Positions 34,562-42,556 of a stretch of 64,000 nt of DNA are shown piece by piece. This stretch comes from Actinomadura montaniterrae (GTDB taxonomy: Bacteria; Actinomycetota; Actinomycetes; Streptosporangiales; Streptosporangiaceae): NCBI RefSeq assembly GCF_008923365.1, contig NZ_WBMR01000022.1, positions 1 to 64,000 of the forward strand, read 5' to 3'. The notes beneath the pieces were generated by a model, which was not told where the DNA came from, made no database searches, and saw nothing but the letters and a program-made list of their open reading frames with translations. Position numbers and translations under genes: made by a program. Numbering within the stretch: the stretch's first letter is position 1; each line of letters begins with the position of its first letter.

Positions 34562-35407
34562 GTGAGCCCAGCCAAGAAGCCCGCCACCGAGACCGCCGCC
34601 GGCGGCCGGACCGCCACCGGCACGCAGCCCGGCGCGGACGCCCAGCCCGCCCCCGACTCCCAGGGCGTCCGCAGCGTCCAGCGCGCCGTCGAGATCCTGT
34701 CCCTGCTCAGCGAGGAACGCCCGGTGATCTCGATCCGCGAGATCGTCGAGGCGACCGGGCTGGCGAAGACCACGGTCATCCGGCTCGTCCAGACGCTGGA
34801 GCAGAACGGCCTGCTGTGGGCGGCGCCCAACGGCTACCTCCCCGGCCCCGGCCTGTGGCGCTGGGCCCACCTCGCGCGCAGCAGCTGGGAGCTGCCCCCG
34901 GAGACCCGCAAGCACATGCGCGACCTCGGCGCCCGCCGCCGCGAGACCGTCAACCTCTACATGCTCCGCGACATCTACCGCGTCTGCGTCGCCCAGCAGG
35001 AGAGCCCGCAGCCGCTCCGCCACGTCGTCCACGTCGGCGACGAGCTCCCGCTCTGGGCCGGCGCCTCGTCCAAGGCCCTCCTGCGCGACGCCCCCGACTC
35101 CCTCCTCAGGCGCGTCGCCCTCAGCTCCCCCTACGGGGAAGGCCACGTCAAGCGGCTGCGCGAATGGATCGACGAGGCGGCGCACCGCGGCTGGGCCGTC
35201 AGCCACGGGGAGCGCGAGGACGGCCTGTCCGCCGTCGCCGTCCCGGTCCTCGGCCGGTCCGGGACCGTCGTCGCCGCCCTGTCCCTCAGCGGCCCGACGG
35301 TCCGCTTCCCCGACGACGTCGTCGAGCAGTACGCCGCGGACCTGCGCCAGGTCGCCGCGGAGATGTCGGAGCGCGGCTTCGACCACCCGCTCAGCCCCGC
35401 GCGCTGA
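34562..35407 (+). CDS. IclR-family transcriptional regulator
   Basis: The 281-residue protein has an N-terminal low-complexity tail (Ala/Pro/Thr-rich, about 35 residues), then the IclR winged helix (SVQRAVEILSLLSEERPVIS; EIVEATGLAKTTVIRLVQTL) and the C-terminal effector domain (WAGASSKALLRDA; AVSHGEREDGLSAVAVPVL; AALSLSGPTVRF). IclR regulators bind paired inverted repeats and respond to catabolic carboxylates. GTG 34562 has GAGG upstream. It is divergent from the ALDH unit and is followed by the CoA-transferase gene. The 36-bp elements at four promoters are its best candidate sites. Confidence 0.92.
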   Translation: MSPAKKPATETAAGGRTATGTQPGADAQPAPDSQGVRSVQRAVEILSLLSEERPVISIREIVEATGLAKTTVIRLVQTLEQNGLLWAAPNGYLPGPGLWRWAHLARSSWELPPETRKHMRDLGARRRETVNLYMLRDIYRVCVAQQESPQPLRHVVHVGDELPLWAGASSKALLRDAPDSLLRRVALSSPYGEGHVKRLREWIDEAAHRGWAVSHGEREDGLSAVAVPVLGRSGTVVAALSLSGPTVRFPDDVVEQYAADLRQVAAEMSERGFDHPLSPAR

Positions 35408-35460
35408 CCGCGGCCGGACCCACTCCCGGACCCACGGCGTGACCTGAAGGAGCAATGCGC

Positions 35461-36657
35461 ATGTCAGAGCGACCGCTCAGCGGTGTACGCGTCCTCGACC
35501 TCACCAACGTCCTCGCCGGCCCGTACTGCAGCTACCAGCTGATGCTGCTCGGCGCCGAGGTCGTCAAGATCGAGGTGCCGGGGCAGGGCGACCTCGCCCG
35601 GCACCTCGGCCCGGACGCCGAGTTGAACCGGTCCGGGATCGGCGCCTCGTTCCTGGCGCAGAACGCCGGCAAGAAGTCCGTCGAGCTGGACCTCAAGGAC
35701 GCCGCGGGCCGCGCCGCCTTCGAGGACATGGTCCGCGGCGCCGACGTGCTGCTGGAGAACTTCCGCGCGGGCGTCCTCGCCCGGCTCGGGTTCGGCTGGC
35801 CCCGCCTGCGCGAGCTGAACCCCCGGCTGGTCTACTGCGCCATCTCCGGCTTCGGGCAGACCGGCCCCATGAGCCAGGCCCCCGCGTACGACCAGATCAT
35901 CCAGGGCCTTTCCGGCATGATGAGCATCACCGGCACCGAGGAGACCGCCCCGCTGCGGATCGGCTTCCCCGTCTGCGACACCGTCGGCGGCCTCACCGCC
36001 GCGCTGCACATCTCCGCCGCCCTCGCCGGCCGCACCCGCACCGGGAAGGGAACGTTCCTCGACGTCTCCATGCTGGAGTCGGCCGTCTCGGCGATGGGCT
36101 GGGCCGTCTCGAACTACCTGGTCAGCGGCGTCCCGCCGGAGCCGATGGGCACCCAGAACGCCACCGCCGCCCCGTCCGGCACCTTCCAGGCCGCCGACGG
36201 CCCGCTCAACATCGCCGCGAACCGGCAGCGGCAGTTCGAGACGCTGTGCGACCTGGTCGGCCGGCGCGACCTGCTCGACGACCCGCGCTTCGCCGACCGG
36301 GAGCAGCGCAAGGCGCACCGCGACGCGCTGACCGGCGAGCTCAACCGCGCGCTGCGCCGCCGCACCGCCGGCGAATGGGAGCGGATCCTCGGCCCGGCCG
36401 GCGTCCCCGCCGCCCGCGTCGTGACCGTCCCCCAGGCACTCGGCCTCGACCAGCTCGAGCACCGCGGCTTCTTCACCGAGCTGCCCTTCCCCGACGGCTC
36501 CGGACGGGTGCTCAAGGTCACCGGCGGCGGCGTCCTGCACGACGGCGAACCCCTGCGCCCCACCGGGCCCCCGCCCCTGCTCGGCGACCAGAACGCCGAC
36601 CGCGCCGCCCTCGCGGACCGCTGGAACGGCCGCGCCGAGAACGCCGTCACCCCATGA
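35461..36657 (+). CDS. Family III (CaiB/BaiF) CoA-transferase
   Basis: The 398-residue protein opens with VRVLDLTNVLAGPYCSYQLMLLGAEVVKIE and has the NAGKKSVELDLK block, typical of family III CoA-transferases. The catalytic aspartate is in GTFLDVSMLE (near residue 203). It would transfer CoA to a carboxylic acid from succinyl-CoA or another donor. I choose ATG 35461 because AAGGAG is eight bases upstream; the nearer ATG 35455 is too close. The stop overlaps the next gene's alternative ATG at 36654. Confidence 0.93.
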   Translation: MSERPLSGVRVLDLTNVLAGPYCSYQLMLLGAEVVKIEVPGQGDLARHLGPDAELNRSGIGASFLAQNAGKKSVELDLKDAAGRAAFEDMVRGADVLLENFRAGVLARLGFGWPRLRELNPRLVYCAISGFGQTGPMSQAPAYDQIIQGLSGMMSITGTEETAPLRIGFPVCDTVGGLTAALHISAALAGRTRTGKGTFLDVSMLESAVSAMGWAVSNYLVSGVPPEPMGTQNATAAPSGTFQAADGPLNIAANRQRQFETLCDLVGRRDLLDDPRFADREQRKAHRDALTGELNRALRRRTAGEWERILGPAGVPAARVVTVPQALGLDQLEHRGFFTELPFPDGSGRVLKVTGGGVLHDGEPLRPTGPPPLLGDQNADRAALADRWNGRAENAVTP

Positions 36658-36683
36658 CCGACCGTCCAGCGCAGGAGGCTCCC

Positions 36684-37472
36684 GTGACCGACATCGACCC
36701 GACCGGCGCCGTCGCGGACTGGTGGGCGACCGCCGTCTCCCGGATGGAACCCGGCGTCATCGAGCTGCGCGGCCGCCCCGTCCAGGACCTCATCGGCACG
36801 ACGAGCCTCACGTCCATGATCTGGCTGATGCTGCGCGGCGACCTCCCCGCGCCCCGGCAGGCCGCCCTGCTCGAGGCGGCGCTCGTCGCGGCCGTCGACC
36901 ACGGCCCGCAGGCGCCGTCCATCGCCATCGCCCGGATGGCCGCCACCTGCGGCGTCGGCCTGAACAACGCCGTCGCCAGCGCCGTCAACACCCTCGGCGA
37001 CGCGCACGGCGGGGCCGGCGAGCAGTGCGTCCTGCTGCTGGACGACGTGCTGCGGCGCGAGGACGCCGGGCTCGACCTGCGCACGGCGGCCGGCGAGGCC
37101 ATCGCGGACGGCCCCCGGTACCTGCCGGGCTTCGGTCACCGCTTCCATCCCCGCGACCCGCGCCGCGACCCGCTGCTCGCCCTGGTCGAGGACGCCGTGC
37201 GGGACGGCGCCGTCCCCGGCCGCCACCTGCGGGCCGGCAAGGCGATCGAGGCCCGGCTCGCCGAGGGCCGCGCCAAGCCCGTCCCCATGAACATCGACGG
37301 GGCCACCGCCATCATCTACGCCGAGCTCGGGTTCCCCGCGCCGCTGGCGCGCGGCCTGTTCGTCCTCAGCCGCAGCATCGGCGTCCTCGCCCACGCCTGG
37401 GAGGAGAGCCAGAGCGGTCAGCGCAACAAGGGCCCCATCCCCCGCACCGTCCTCCCGGCCTACCGCGCCTGA
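36684..37472 (+). CDS. Citryl-CoA-lyase-like protein (citrate-synthase C-terminal fold)
   Basis: The 262-residue protein corresponds to the short citrate-synthase-fold citryl-CoA lyases. The active-site residues of this fold are visible: His in GDAHGGAGEQ, His in GFGHRFHPRDPR and Asp in MNIDGATAIIYAELGF. The start is GTG 36684 with GGAGG seven bases upstream; ATG 36654 (overlapping the CoA-transferase stop) lacks one and would add ten residues. Paired with a CoA-transferase, the logical chemistry is CoA loading of a citrate-like acid and cleavage to acetyl-CoA plus a keto acid. The actual acid may not be citrate. Confidence 0.83.
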   Translation: MTDIDPTGAVADWWATAVSRMEPGVIELRGRPVQDLIGTTSLTSMIWLMLRGDLPAPRQAALLEAALVAAVDHGPQAPSIAIARMAATCGVGLNNAVASAVNTLGDAHGGAGEQCVLLLDDVLRREDAGLDLRTAAGEAIADGPRYLPGFGHRFHPRDPRRDPLLALVEDAVRDGAVPGRHLRAGKAIEARLAEGRAKPVPMNIDGATAIIYAELGFPAPLARGLFVLSRSIGVLAHAWEESQSGQRNKGPIPRTVLPAYRA

Positions 37473-37539
37473 ACCCGGCGCGCACGGGCGCGGGCCGCAC
37501 AGGTGAGGCGGATGGGCGATTTGTCGGTAACGTGCAAGT

Positions 37540-38184
37540 GTGCTCGCCGAACCCGCGCCCGCCCTCAGCGACCTCGCGCTGGGGCTGGTCGTGGTGGTGC
37601 TCGCCGTCCGGCTGGGCCGCTCGCCGGTCGCGCACCGGCACTGGCGCACGTCCTTCTGGTGGGCGGGGGCCGCGGCGCTGGCCGGCTTCGTCCACCACGG
37701 CGTGGTGAAGCACTCGGCGCGCTGGACCGGGCCGAGCTGGGCCGTCATCAGCGCGATGGTCGTCATCGCGGTGTCCTACCTGCTGGCCGCCACCGTCGCC
37801 GAGGTGCTCGGGCCGCGCCACCAGCGGACGTTCTGGCTCCTGCGGTCGATCGGGATCGCGGCGTACGCGGTGCTGGCGGCCACCGGGCACGCGGGCGTCG
37901 ACGCGCTGCTGGCCTGCGAGAGCCTGACGATGCTCAGCATCATCGTCCTGTGGGGGCGGGCGGCCCGCCGCCGCCACCCGCTGGCCGGCCCGGTGATCAT
38001 CGCGCTCGTCGCCGACGGCGCCGCCGCGGCGGCCAAGGCCGTCGACCCGGACGTGACCCACCGCGTCGCGCTGGACCCGACGTCGCTGTACCACCTCGCC
38101 CAGATCCTGGGCATGGTGCTGCTGTACGCGGCCGTCAGCGCTCCGCGCCGCCCGGACCCCGAACCGGGCGCCCTCGCGGGCTGA
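37540..38184 (+). CDS. Seven-helix membrane protein, ceramidase/CREST-like pattern (tentative)
   Basis: The 214-residue protein is almost wholly hydrophobic with six to seven predicted helices. Histidines occur at positions suggestive of a membrane metal site: FVHHGVVKH in helix 2, and LDPTSLYHLAQILGM near the C-terminus, which resembles the DxxxxxH block of ceramidase-like CREST hydrolases and of actinobacterial DUFs. That resemblance is weak and I cannot name the activity. GTG 37540 is the likely start. The gene lies 67 bp after the lyase gene on the same strand but is of a different nature; membership of that operon is uncertain. Confidence 0.6.
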   Translation: MLAEPAPALSDLALGLVVVVLAVRLGRSPVAHRHWRTSFWWAGAAALAGFVHHGVVKHSARWTGPSWAVISAMVVIAVSYLLAATVAEVLGPRHQRTFWLLRSIGIAAYAVLAATGHAGVDALLACESLTMLSIIVLWGRAARRRHPLAGPVIIALVADGAAAAAKAVDPDVTHRVALDPTSLYHLAQILGMVLLYAAVSAPRRPDPEPGALAG

Positions 38185-38229
38185 CCCGATCCGCCGCGGC
38201 CGGGCCCGTCCCGGCCTCACCGAGCGGCA

Positions 38230-38553
38230 TCAGTCGTCGTGCCGGGGTCTGCCCGTCACCTCGTGGCCGGCATGGAAGAGCGCCTCGGTGATCAGCGTCC
38301 GCACGTGGGTGTCGCGGGCCCGGTACAGGACCCTGCGCCCCTCGCGGCGGGTGTGCACCAGACCGGTCATCCGGAGCTTCGCCAGGTGCTGGGAGACGAG
38401 GGGCCGGGACGCCTCGAGACGCTCGGCGAGCGACGTGACGTCGTACTCGCCGGAGGTGAGCAGCCACATCAGCCGCAGCCGGGTGGGGTCGGCGAGCATC
38501 CGGAACGCCGCCGTGGCCGCCTCGATCTGCGCGCTCGAAGGATGCTCCTGCAT
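38230..38553 (-). CDS. ArsR/SmtB-family metalloregulator
   Basis: The 107-residue protein has the ArsR winged helix: FRMLADPTRLRLMWLLTSGEYDV, then LAERLEASRPLVSQHLAKLRMTGLV, and the wing RREGRRVLYRA. The C-terminal helix DTHVRTLITEALFHAGHEV contains His and Glu spaced like the alpha-5 metal site of SmtB/NmtR-type zinc or nickel sensors, and the tail adds RPRHDD. ATG 38553 has GAGG just upstream. It is divergent from the cation efflux gene, which it probably represses in the absence of metal. Confidence 0.9.
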   Translation of the reverse strand: MQEHPSSAQIEAATAAFRMLADPTRLRLMWLLTSGEYDVTSLAERLEASRPLVSQHLAKLRMTGLVHTRREGRRVLYRARDTHVRTLITEALFHAGHEVTGRPRHDD

Positions 38554-38569
38554 GGACCTCGCACCTGCA

Positions 38570-38597
38570 ATGTAGCCGCGTGCATACCTGACTACAT
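38570..38597. promoter_or_regulatory. Inverted repeat ATGTAG-n16-CTACAT in arsR-CDF promoter
   Basis: Arms are 38570-38575 and 38592-38597. It sits in the divergent promoter region between the ArsR-type gene and the cation efflux gene. It is a candidate repressor site, although the spacing is wider than the classical 12-2-12 SmtB operators. Confidence 0.35.
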
Positions 38598-38635
38598 ATA
38601 CTGGCCGGACGGCTCGCTCGCAACCGAGGAGGCCC

Positions 38636-39721
38636 ATGTCGCACCCCACGGAGCCCGGACGCCCGCCAGGTCACGGACATGGACACGGCCACGGGCATGG
38701 CCACGGACACGGACATGACCACGGGCGGGAGCGCGGAAGGGCAGCGTCCTTCCTCTCCCGCACGAAGCACCTGGTCGCCCCGCACAGTCACGACACCGCC
38801 GACAAGACCGACGAGGCGCTGGAGACCAGCGGCCGCGGGTTGCGCGTGCTCGGGCTCTCGCTCGCGGTGCTGGCCGCCACCGCGGTCGTCCAGGCGGCGA
38901 TCGTGGCGATGTCGGGGTCGGTGGCGCTCCTCGGCGACACCCTGCACAACGTCGCGGACGCGCTGACCGCGGTCCCGCTCGGCATCGCTTTCCTGCTCGG
39001 CCGGCGCGCCGCGACGCGCCGGTTCACCTACGGGTACGGGCGTGCCGAGGACCTGGCCGGACTGGTGATCGTCGTGATCATCGCCGTCTCCGCGGCCCTC
39101 GCCGGCTACGCGGCGTTCCGCCGGCTGGTCGCCCCGCAGGACGTCCGGGCGCTCGGCTGGGTCGCGGCCGCCGCCGTCGCCGGGTTCCTCGGCAACGAGT
39201 GGGTGGCCCGGTACCGGATCAGGGTCGGCCGCGAGATCGGCTCCGCCGCCCTGGTCGCCGACGGCCTGCACGCACGGACCGACGGCTTCACCTCGCTCGC
39301 CGTGCTGGCCGGTGCCGCCGGATCCGCTCTCGGCCTGCCCGTCGCCGACCCGGTCGTCGGCCTGCTCATCACCGTCGCCATCTGCTTCGTGCTGCGCGAC
39401 GCGATCAGGGAGGTCTACCACCGGCTGATGGACGCGGTGGATCCGGGGCTGGTCACCGACGCCGAGCGGATCCTGGCCCGGGTGGACGGCGTCCGGCGCG
39501 TCGGCGGCGTCCGGATGCGCTGGGTCGGCCACACGCTGCACGCGGAGACCGACATCGTGCTCGATCCGGACCTGTCGCTGGTGCAGGCGCACACGGTGGC
39601 GGTGGAGGCGGAGCACCGCCTGATCCACGGCCTGCCCCGGCTGCGCGCCGCCACCGTCCACGCCGACCCGGACGGCACGGACGGCACCGACCACCACGCC
39701 GTCCTGCACGGCCACCGCTGA
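38636..39721 (+). CDS. Cation diffusion facilitator (Zn/Co/Cd/Ni efflux) with His-Gly N-terminal repeat
   Basis: The 361-residue CDF protein has six predicted helices (about 70-255) and a C-terminal cytosolic metal-binding domain. Transport-site residues are LLGDTLHNVAD (DxxHxxxD, helix 2) and ADGLHARTDG (DxxHxxxD, helix 5), the ZitB/CzcD pattern for zinc. The N-terminus carries about eight HG repeats followed by HDH (residues 13-30), a presumed metal-collecting tail. ATG 38636 has GAGGAGG upstream. The divergent ArsR-type regulator supports metal-induced efflux. The C-terminus ends with more histidines (DHHAVLHGHR). Confidence 0.93.
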   Translation: MSHPTEPGRPPGHGHGHGHGHGHGHGHDHGRERGRAASFLSRTKHLVAPHSHDTADKTDEALETSGRGLRVLGLSLAVLAATAVVQAAIVAMSGSVALLGDTLHNVADALTAVPLGIAFLLGRRAATRRFTYGYGRAEDLAGLVIVVIIAVSAALAGYAAFRRLVAPQDVRALGWVAAAAVAGFLGNEWVARYRIRVGREIGSAALVADGLHARTDGFTSLAVLAGAAGSALGLPVADPVVGLLITVAICFVLRDAIREVYHRLMDAVDPGLVTDAERILARVDGVRRVGGVRMRWVGHTLHAETDIVLDPDLSLVQAHTVAVEAEHRLIHGLPRLRAATVHADPDGTDGTDHHAVLHGHR

Positions 39722-39724
39722 CCC

Positions 39725-40555
39725 ATGCGCCGGCAGATGTCCGATCCCATCGGCGGGGAAATCGTGGAGACCACGCTCGCCCGGGCGGCGGAACGGCTCG
39801 ACGGGCGGCTCGCGGCGGCCTTCGCCATCGGCAGCCTCGCGCACGGCGGGTTCGCTCCCCTGGTCAGCGACGTGGACGTGGCGCTCGTCGTCGACCATGC
39901 CGACGCCGCCGCGGCGGTGGCCGTCGACACGATCCGCCAGGACACGGTCCAGCGTTACGCGGGCACCCCTCACCACGCTCTGGCGGAACGCCTTTCCCTC
40001 TTCTGGAGCGACTGGGAGGGCCTGGCGGACGGTTCCGAAGCCGGCCGGTTCCCCGCGACCGACCGGCTCGACCTCCTTGACTCAGGCATCCTGTTGTACG
40101 GCGCCGACCGCCGGTCCGGTTGTGCGCGGCCGGACGCGGACGAGCTTCTTCTGGACAGCGCCGCCTTCGCCGCGAAGCGGTTCGCCGAGCCCGACTACAT
40201 GCACGCGCTCAAGCAGCCGGCGGGCCTCGCCGGCCAGGGCGTCCGCACCGTCACCAAGACCGTGCTGTTCCCCGTCCGCCTCCTCTACACCGCCGCCACC
40301 GGCCTGCTCGGCCGCAACGACGACGCCGCCCGCTGGTACGCCGATCCGCCGCAGCCGTCCAGCGGCCTGGTCACGGCGGCCCTCCGGTGGCGATCCGGCG
40401 GCATCGAAGACACCGCGTCGGCCGCCGGCCTGCTCCAGCGGGAACTCCTGCCGCTCTACCTGCACTGCCTCGACCGGCTCCGCGAGCACACCGCCCGCTC
40501 CAGCCGGCCCGACCTGGCCGTCCCCCTGGCCCGCCTGCTCTCCGCGCTGGCCTGA
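39725..40555 (+). CDS. Nucleotidyltransferase-fold protein (pol beta superfamily)
   Basis: The 276-residue protein has the nucleotidyltransferase signature AIGSLAHGGF followed by SDVDVALVVD (the GS...DxD motif, about residues 40-60) and a helical C-terminal part. It resembles aminoglycoside/nucleotide transferase or MNT-type proteins, but no substrate can be inferred. The start may be ATG 39725 or ATG 39737. The gene follows the CDF gene after three bases and could be co-transcribed; the functional relation is obscure. Confidence 0.72.
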   Translation: MRRQMSDPIGGEIVETTLARAAERLDGRLAAAFAIGSLAHGGFAPLVSDVDVALVVDHADAAAAVAVDTIRQDTVQRYAGTPHHALAERLSLFWSDWEGLADGSEAGRFPATDRLDLLDSGILLYGADRRSGCARPDADELLLDSAAFAAKRFAEPDYMHALKQPAGLAGQGVRTVTKTVLFPVRLLYTAATGLLGRNDDAARWYADPPQPSSGLVTAALRWRSGGIEDTASAAGLLQRELLPLYLHCLDRLREHTARSSRPDLAVPLARLLSALA

Positions 40556-40565
40556 GCGGGCGGGG

Positions 40566-41651
40566 TCAGCTCGCGGCGCTGCGGAGGGTCCGCAGGATCG
40601 CGGCCTCCTCGGCGGGGTCGCGGAGGAGGGGAGGCCCCTGCGTGAGCGGGCGGAGCGCGGCGTGGGCGGCGGCGCGCGGATCCGGCGACAGCGCGGCTCT
40701 CAGCGCCTGCGCGAACCAGCCCAGCATGTGGGCGGCGGTCCGCTCGTCGTCGCTCATCTTGGAGCGGGCGGACGGGTCGTTGAGCGACCGTCCCGCCTGA
40801 CGCGAGCGCCTCAGCCAGGACCGGACGTGCGTGCCGAGGTCGGAGCCGGGGGCGACGGTGACCGGTTCGCCGCGCTCGGCCGCGGCGACCGCGTCGGCGA
40901 GACCCGGGGTGCCGTCCACGGCGAGGACGGTGGCCAGGCGCATCGTCTCGCGGGCGGCGACCGCGCGGAGCAGCCGCGGCGGGGCCGCGTCGAGGGCCGC
41001 GACCATCGCGGGGTCGGACGGGCCGCGGGAGGGCGAAGCCGGAGCGGGGCCGAACCAGGGTTCGAGCGGGGCGGACGGGAGCTCTCCCGCCAGGGCGTCC
41101 GCGTGCGGGACGGCGCCGGTGATCAGCCCCGCCAGCAGGAGCGCCGGGACGTAGGCGCCCGGCACGTGGTCGTCGTCGTCCTCGGCGTCCAGGTCGAGGC
41201 CCACCGCGCGCATCCGGCCGAGCAGCCGGTCCGGCTCGCTGCCCCAGCGCTGATCGGGCCAGGTGGGCTCGAATCCGGTGACCAGCGTGCCGTCGACGGC
41301 GTAGGAGAAACCGTGGTCGGCGTAATCGTGCCGCTGGACCGAGACGGCCTCGGTGCCCCGGGACAGCGCCGTCAGCGGCCCGGTGAGCGAGCCCTGGAAG
41401 CCGTCCGGTTCGATCAGCACCGTCCATTCGCCCAGGTCCAGCGCGAACGCGAAGTCCGGGTAGCCCTCCGCGAAGGATCCGCTCGCCTCGGTGGCCTCGT
41501 CGAGGGTGCGCGGACGCATCTCGTCCGGCAGGGCGCCCAGGCGCGTCAGCGCCTCGGTCTCGTCCAGCCCTCTGACGAAGGTCAGGCAGAACACCTCGCC
41601 GAGCGTCCCGTCGTCGGCCCACGCGACGTCGTCGTCCGTCACCCCGAGCAT
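40566..41651 (-). CDS. DUF6461-domain protein
   Basis: The 361-residue protein matches actinobacterial DUF6461 proteins in its N-terminal half: AWADDGTLGEVFCLTFVRGL, then GEWTVLIEPDGFQGSL, ALSRGTEAVSV and the F-SYAVDG-TLVTGFEP strand pairs. The remainder (residues about 160-361) is helical, acidic and without a known signature. Function is unknown. It has no signal peptide or membrane segment. Convergent with the nucleotidyltransferase gene (10 bp apart). Confidence 0.75.
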   Translation of the reverse strand: MLGVTDDDVAWADDGTLGEVFCLTFVRGLDETEALTRLGALPDEMRPRTLDEATEASGSFAEGYPDFAFALDLGEWTVLIEPDGFQGSLTGPLTALSRGTEAVSVQRHDYADHGFSYAVDGTLVTGFEPTWPDQRWGSEPDRLLGRMRAVGLDLDAEDDDDHVPGAYVPALLLAGLITGAVPHADALAGELPSAPLEPWFGPAPASPSRGPSDPAMVAALDAAPPRLLRAVAARETMRLATVLAVDGTPGLADAVAAAERGEPVTVAPGSDLGTHVRSWLRRSRQAGRSLNDPSARSKMSDDERTAAHMLGWFAQALRAALSPDPRAAAHAALRPLTQGPPLLRDPAEEAAILRTLRSAAS

Positions 41652-41770
41652 GGCCCCTCCGGGAAGGTCGGTGGCATGACCCGTCGATCATGGCAGTGTC
41701 CGGCGCCGCCCGGGCGGCTCTCGCCCTCAGCGAAAACGTCGACCACCGCGTCCGCGGGTAGGGGGCAAAG

Positions 41771-42556
41771 GTGGACATCAATCATCCGCAGGCGCCCGAT
41801 CGGTTCGAGGTGACCTACCGGAGCCTGCCGTGCGGCAGGATGCGGGCGCGGACGGTGGGACGCGCGGTGCCGGGCGTTCCCGAGGTCGTCGTGGTGCAGG
41901 GCATGGCGGTGTCCGACTACCTCATGCCGGCCCTGGCGCGCCTGGGCACGTGGACCCGCGCGCACCTGGTGGACCTGCCGGGCCTGGCGGGCAGCGGCGA
42001 CCCTCCGCAGGAACTGGACGTGCCCGGGTACGGGCGGGCGGTGGCGGCGTGGCTGGACGACGCCGCGCTCGGTCCCGTCGTGGTGGCCGGGCACAGCAGC
42101 GGTACCCAGGTCGCCGCGCACGCCGCGGCGTTCCGGCCGGGACGGACGGCCGCGCTGGTGCTGGCGAGCCCGACCGTCGACCCGGTCGCCCGCTCGGTCC
42201 CCCGCCTGCTGCTGCGCTGGCGGCTGGACGCCCGCCGCGAGCCCGGCGAGCTCGGCCGCTCGCACCACCCCGAGTGGCTGCGGGCGGGACCGCGCCGGCT
42301 GTGGCACATCGTCCGCGCGCATCTCGACGACCACGTCGAGGACGTGCTCGCCGACCTGCCGTTCCCCGTGCTCGTGCTGCGCGGCCGGCGGGACCGCCTG
42401 CTCACCGCGCGCTGGGCGCGCGAGCTGGCCCGGACGGCGCCGGACGGCCGGTTCCTGGAGGTCCCCGGGGCACACACGTTCGTGTGGCCGTACCCGGACG
42501 CGTGGTCGGAGCCGATCCGGAGCCTCGCCGCGGGCCGCGCGGAGGGCGGGCGATGA
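41771..42556 (+). CDS. Alpha/beta hydrolase
   Basis: The 261-residue protein has the nucleophile elbow GHSSGT (Ser near residue 112), the Asp in LVLRGRRDRLLT and the His in VPGAHTFVWPY, a complete catalytic triad, and the strand VVVVQGMAVSDYLMP for the oxyanion region. ATG 41771 is preceded by a purine-rich AGGGGGC. The stop overlaps the next gene's ATG (ATGA), so the two are probably translated together. Substrate unknown. Confidence 0.88.
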   Translation: MDINHPQAPDRFEVTYRSLPCGRMRARTVGRAVPGVPEVVVVQGMAVSDYLMPALARLGTWTRAHLVDLPGLAGSGDPPQELDVPGYGRAVAAWLDDAALGPVVVAGHSSGTQVAAHAAAFRPGRTAALVLASPTVDPVARSVPRLLLRWRLDARREPGELGRSHHPEWLRAGPRRLWHIVRAHLDDHVEDVLADLPFPVLVLRGRRDRLLTARWARELARTAPDGRFLEVPGAHTFVWPYPDAWSEPIRSLAAGRAEGGR

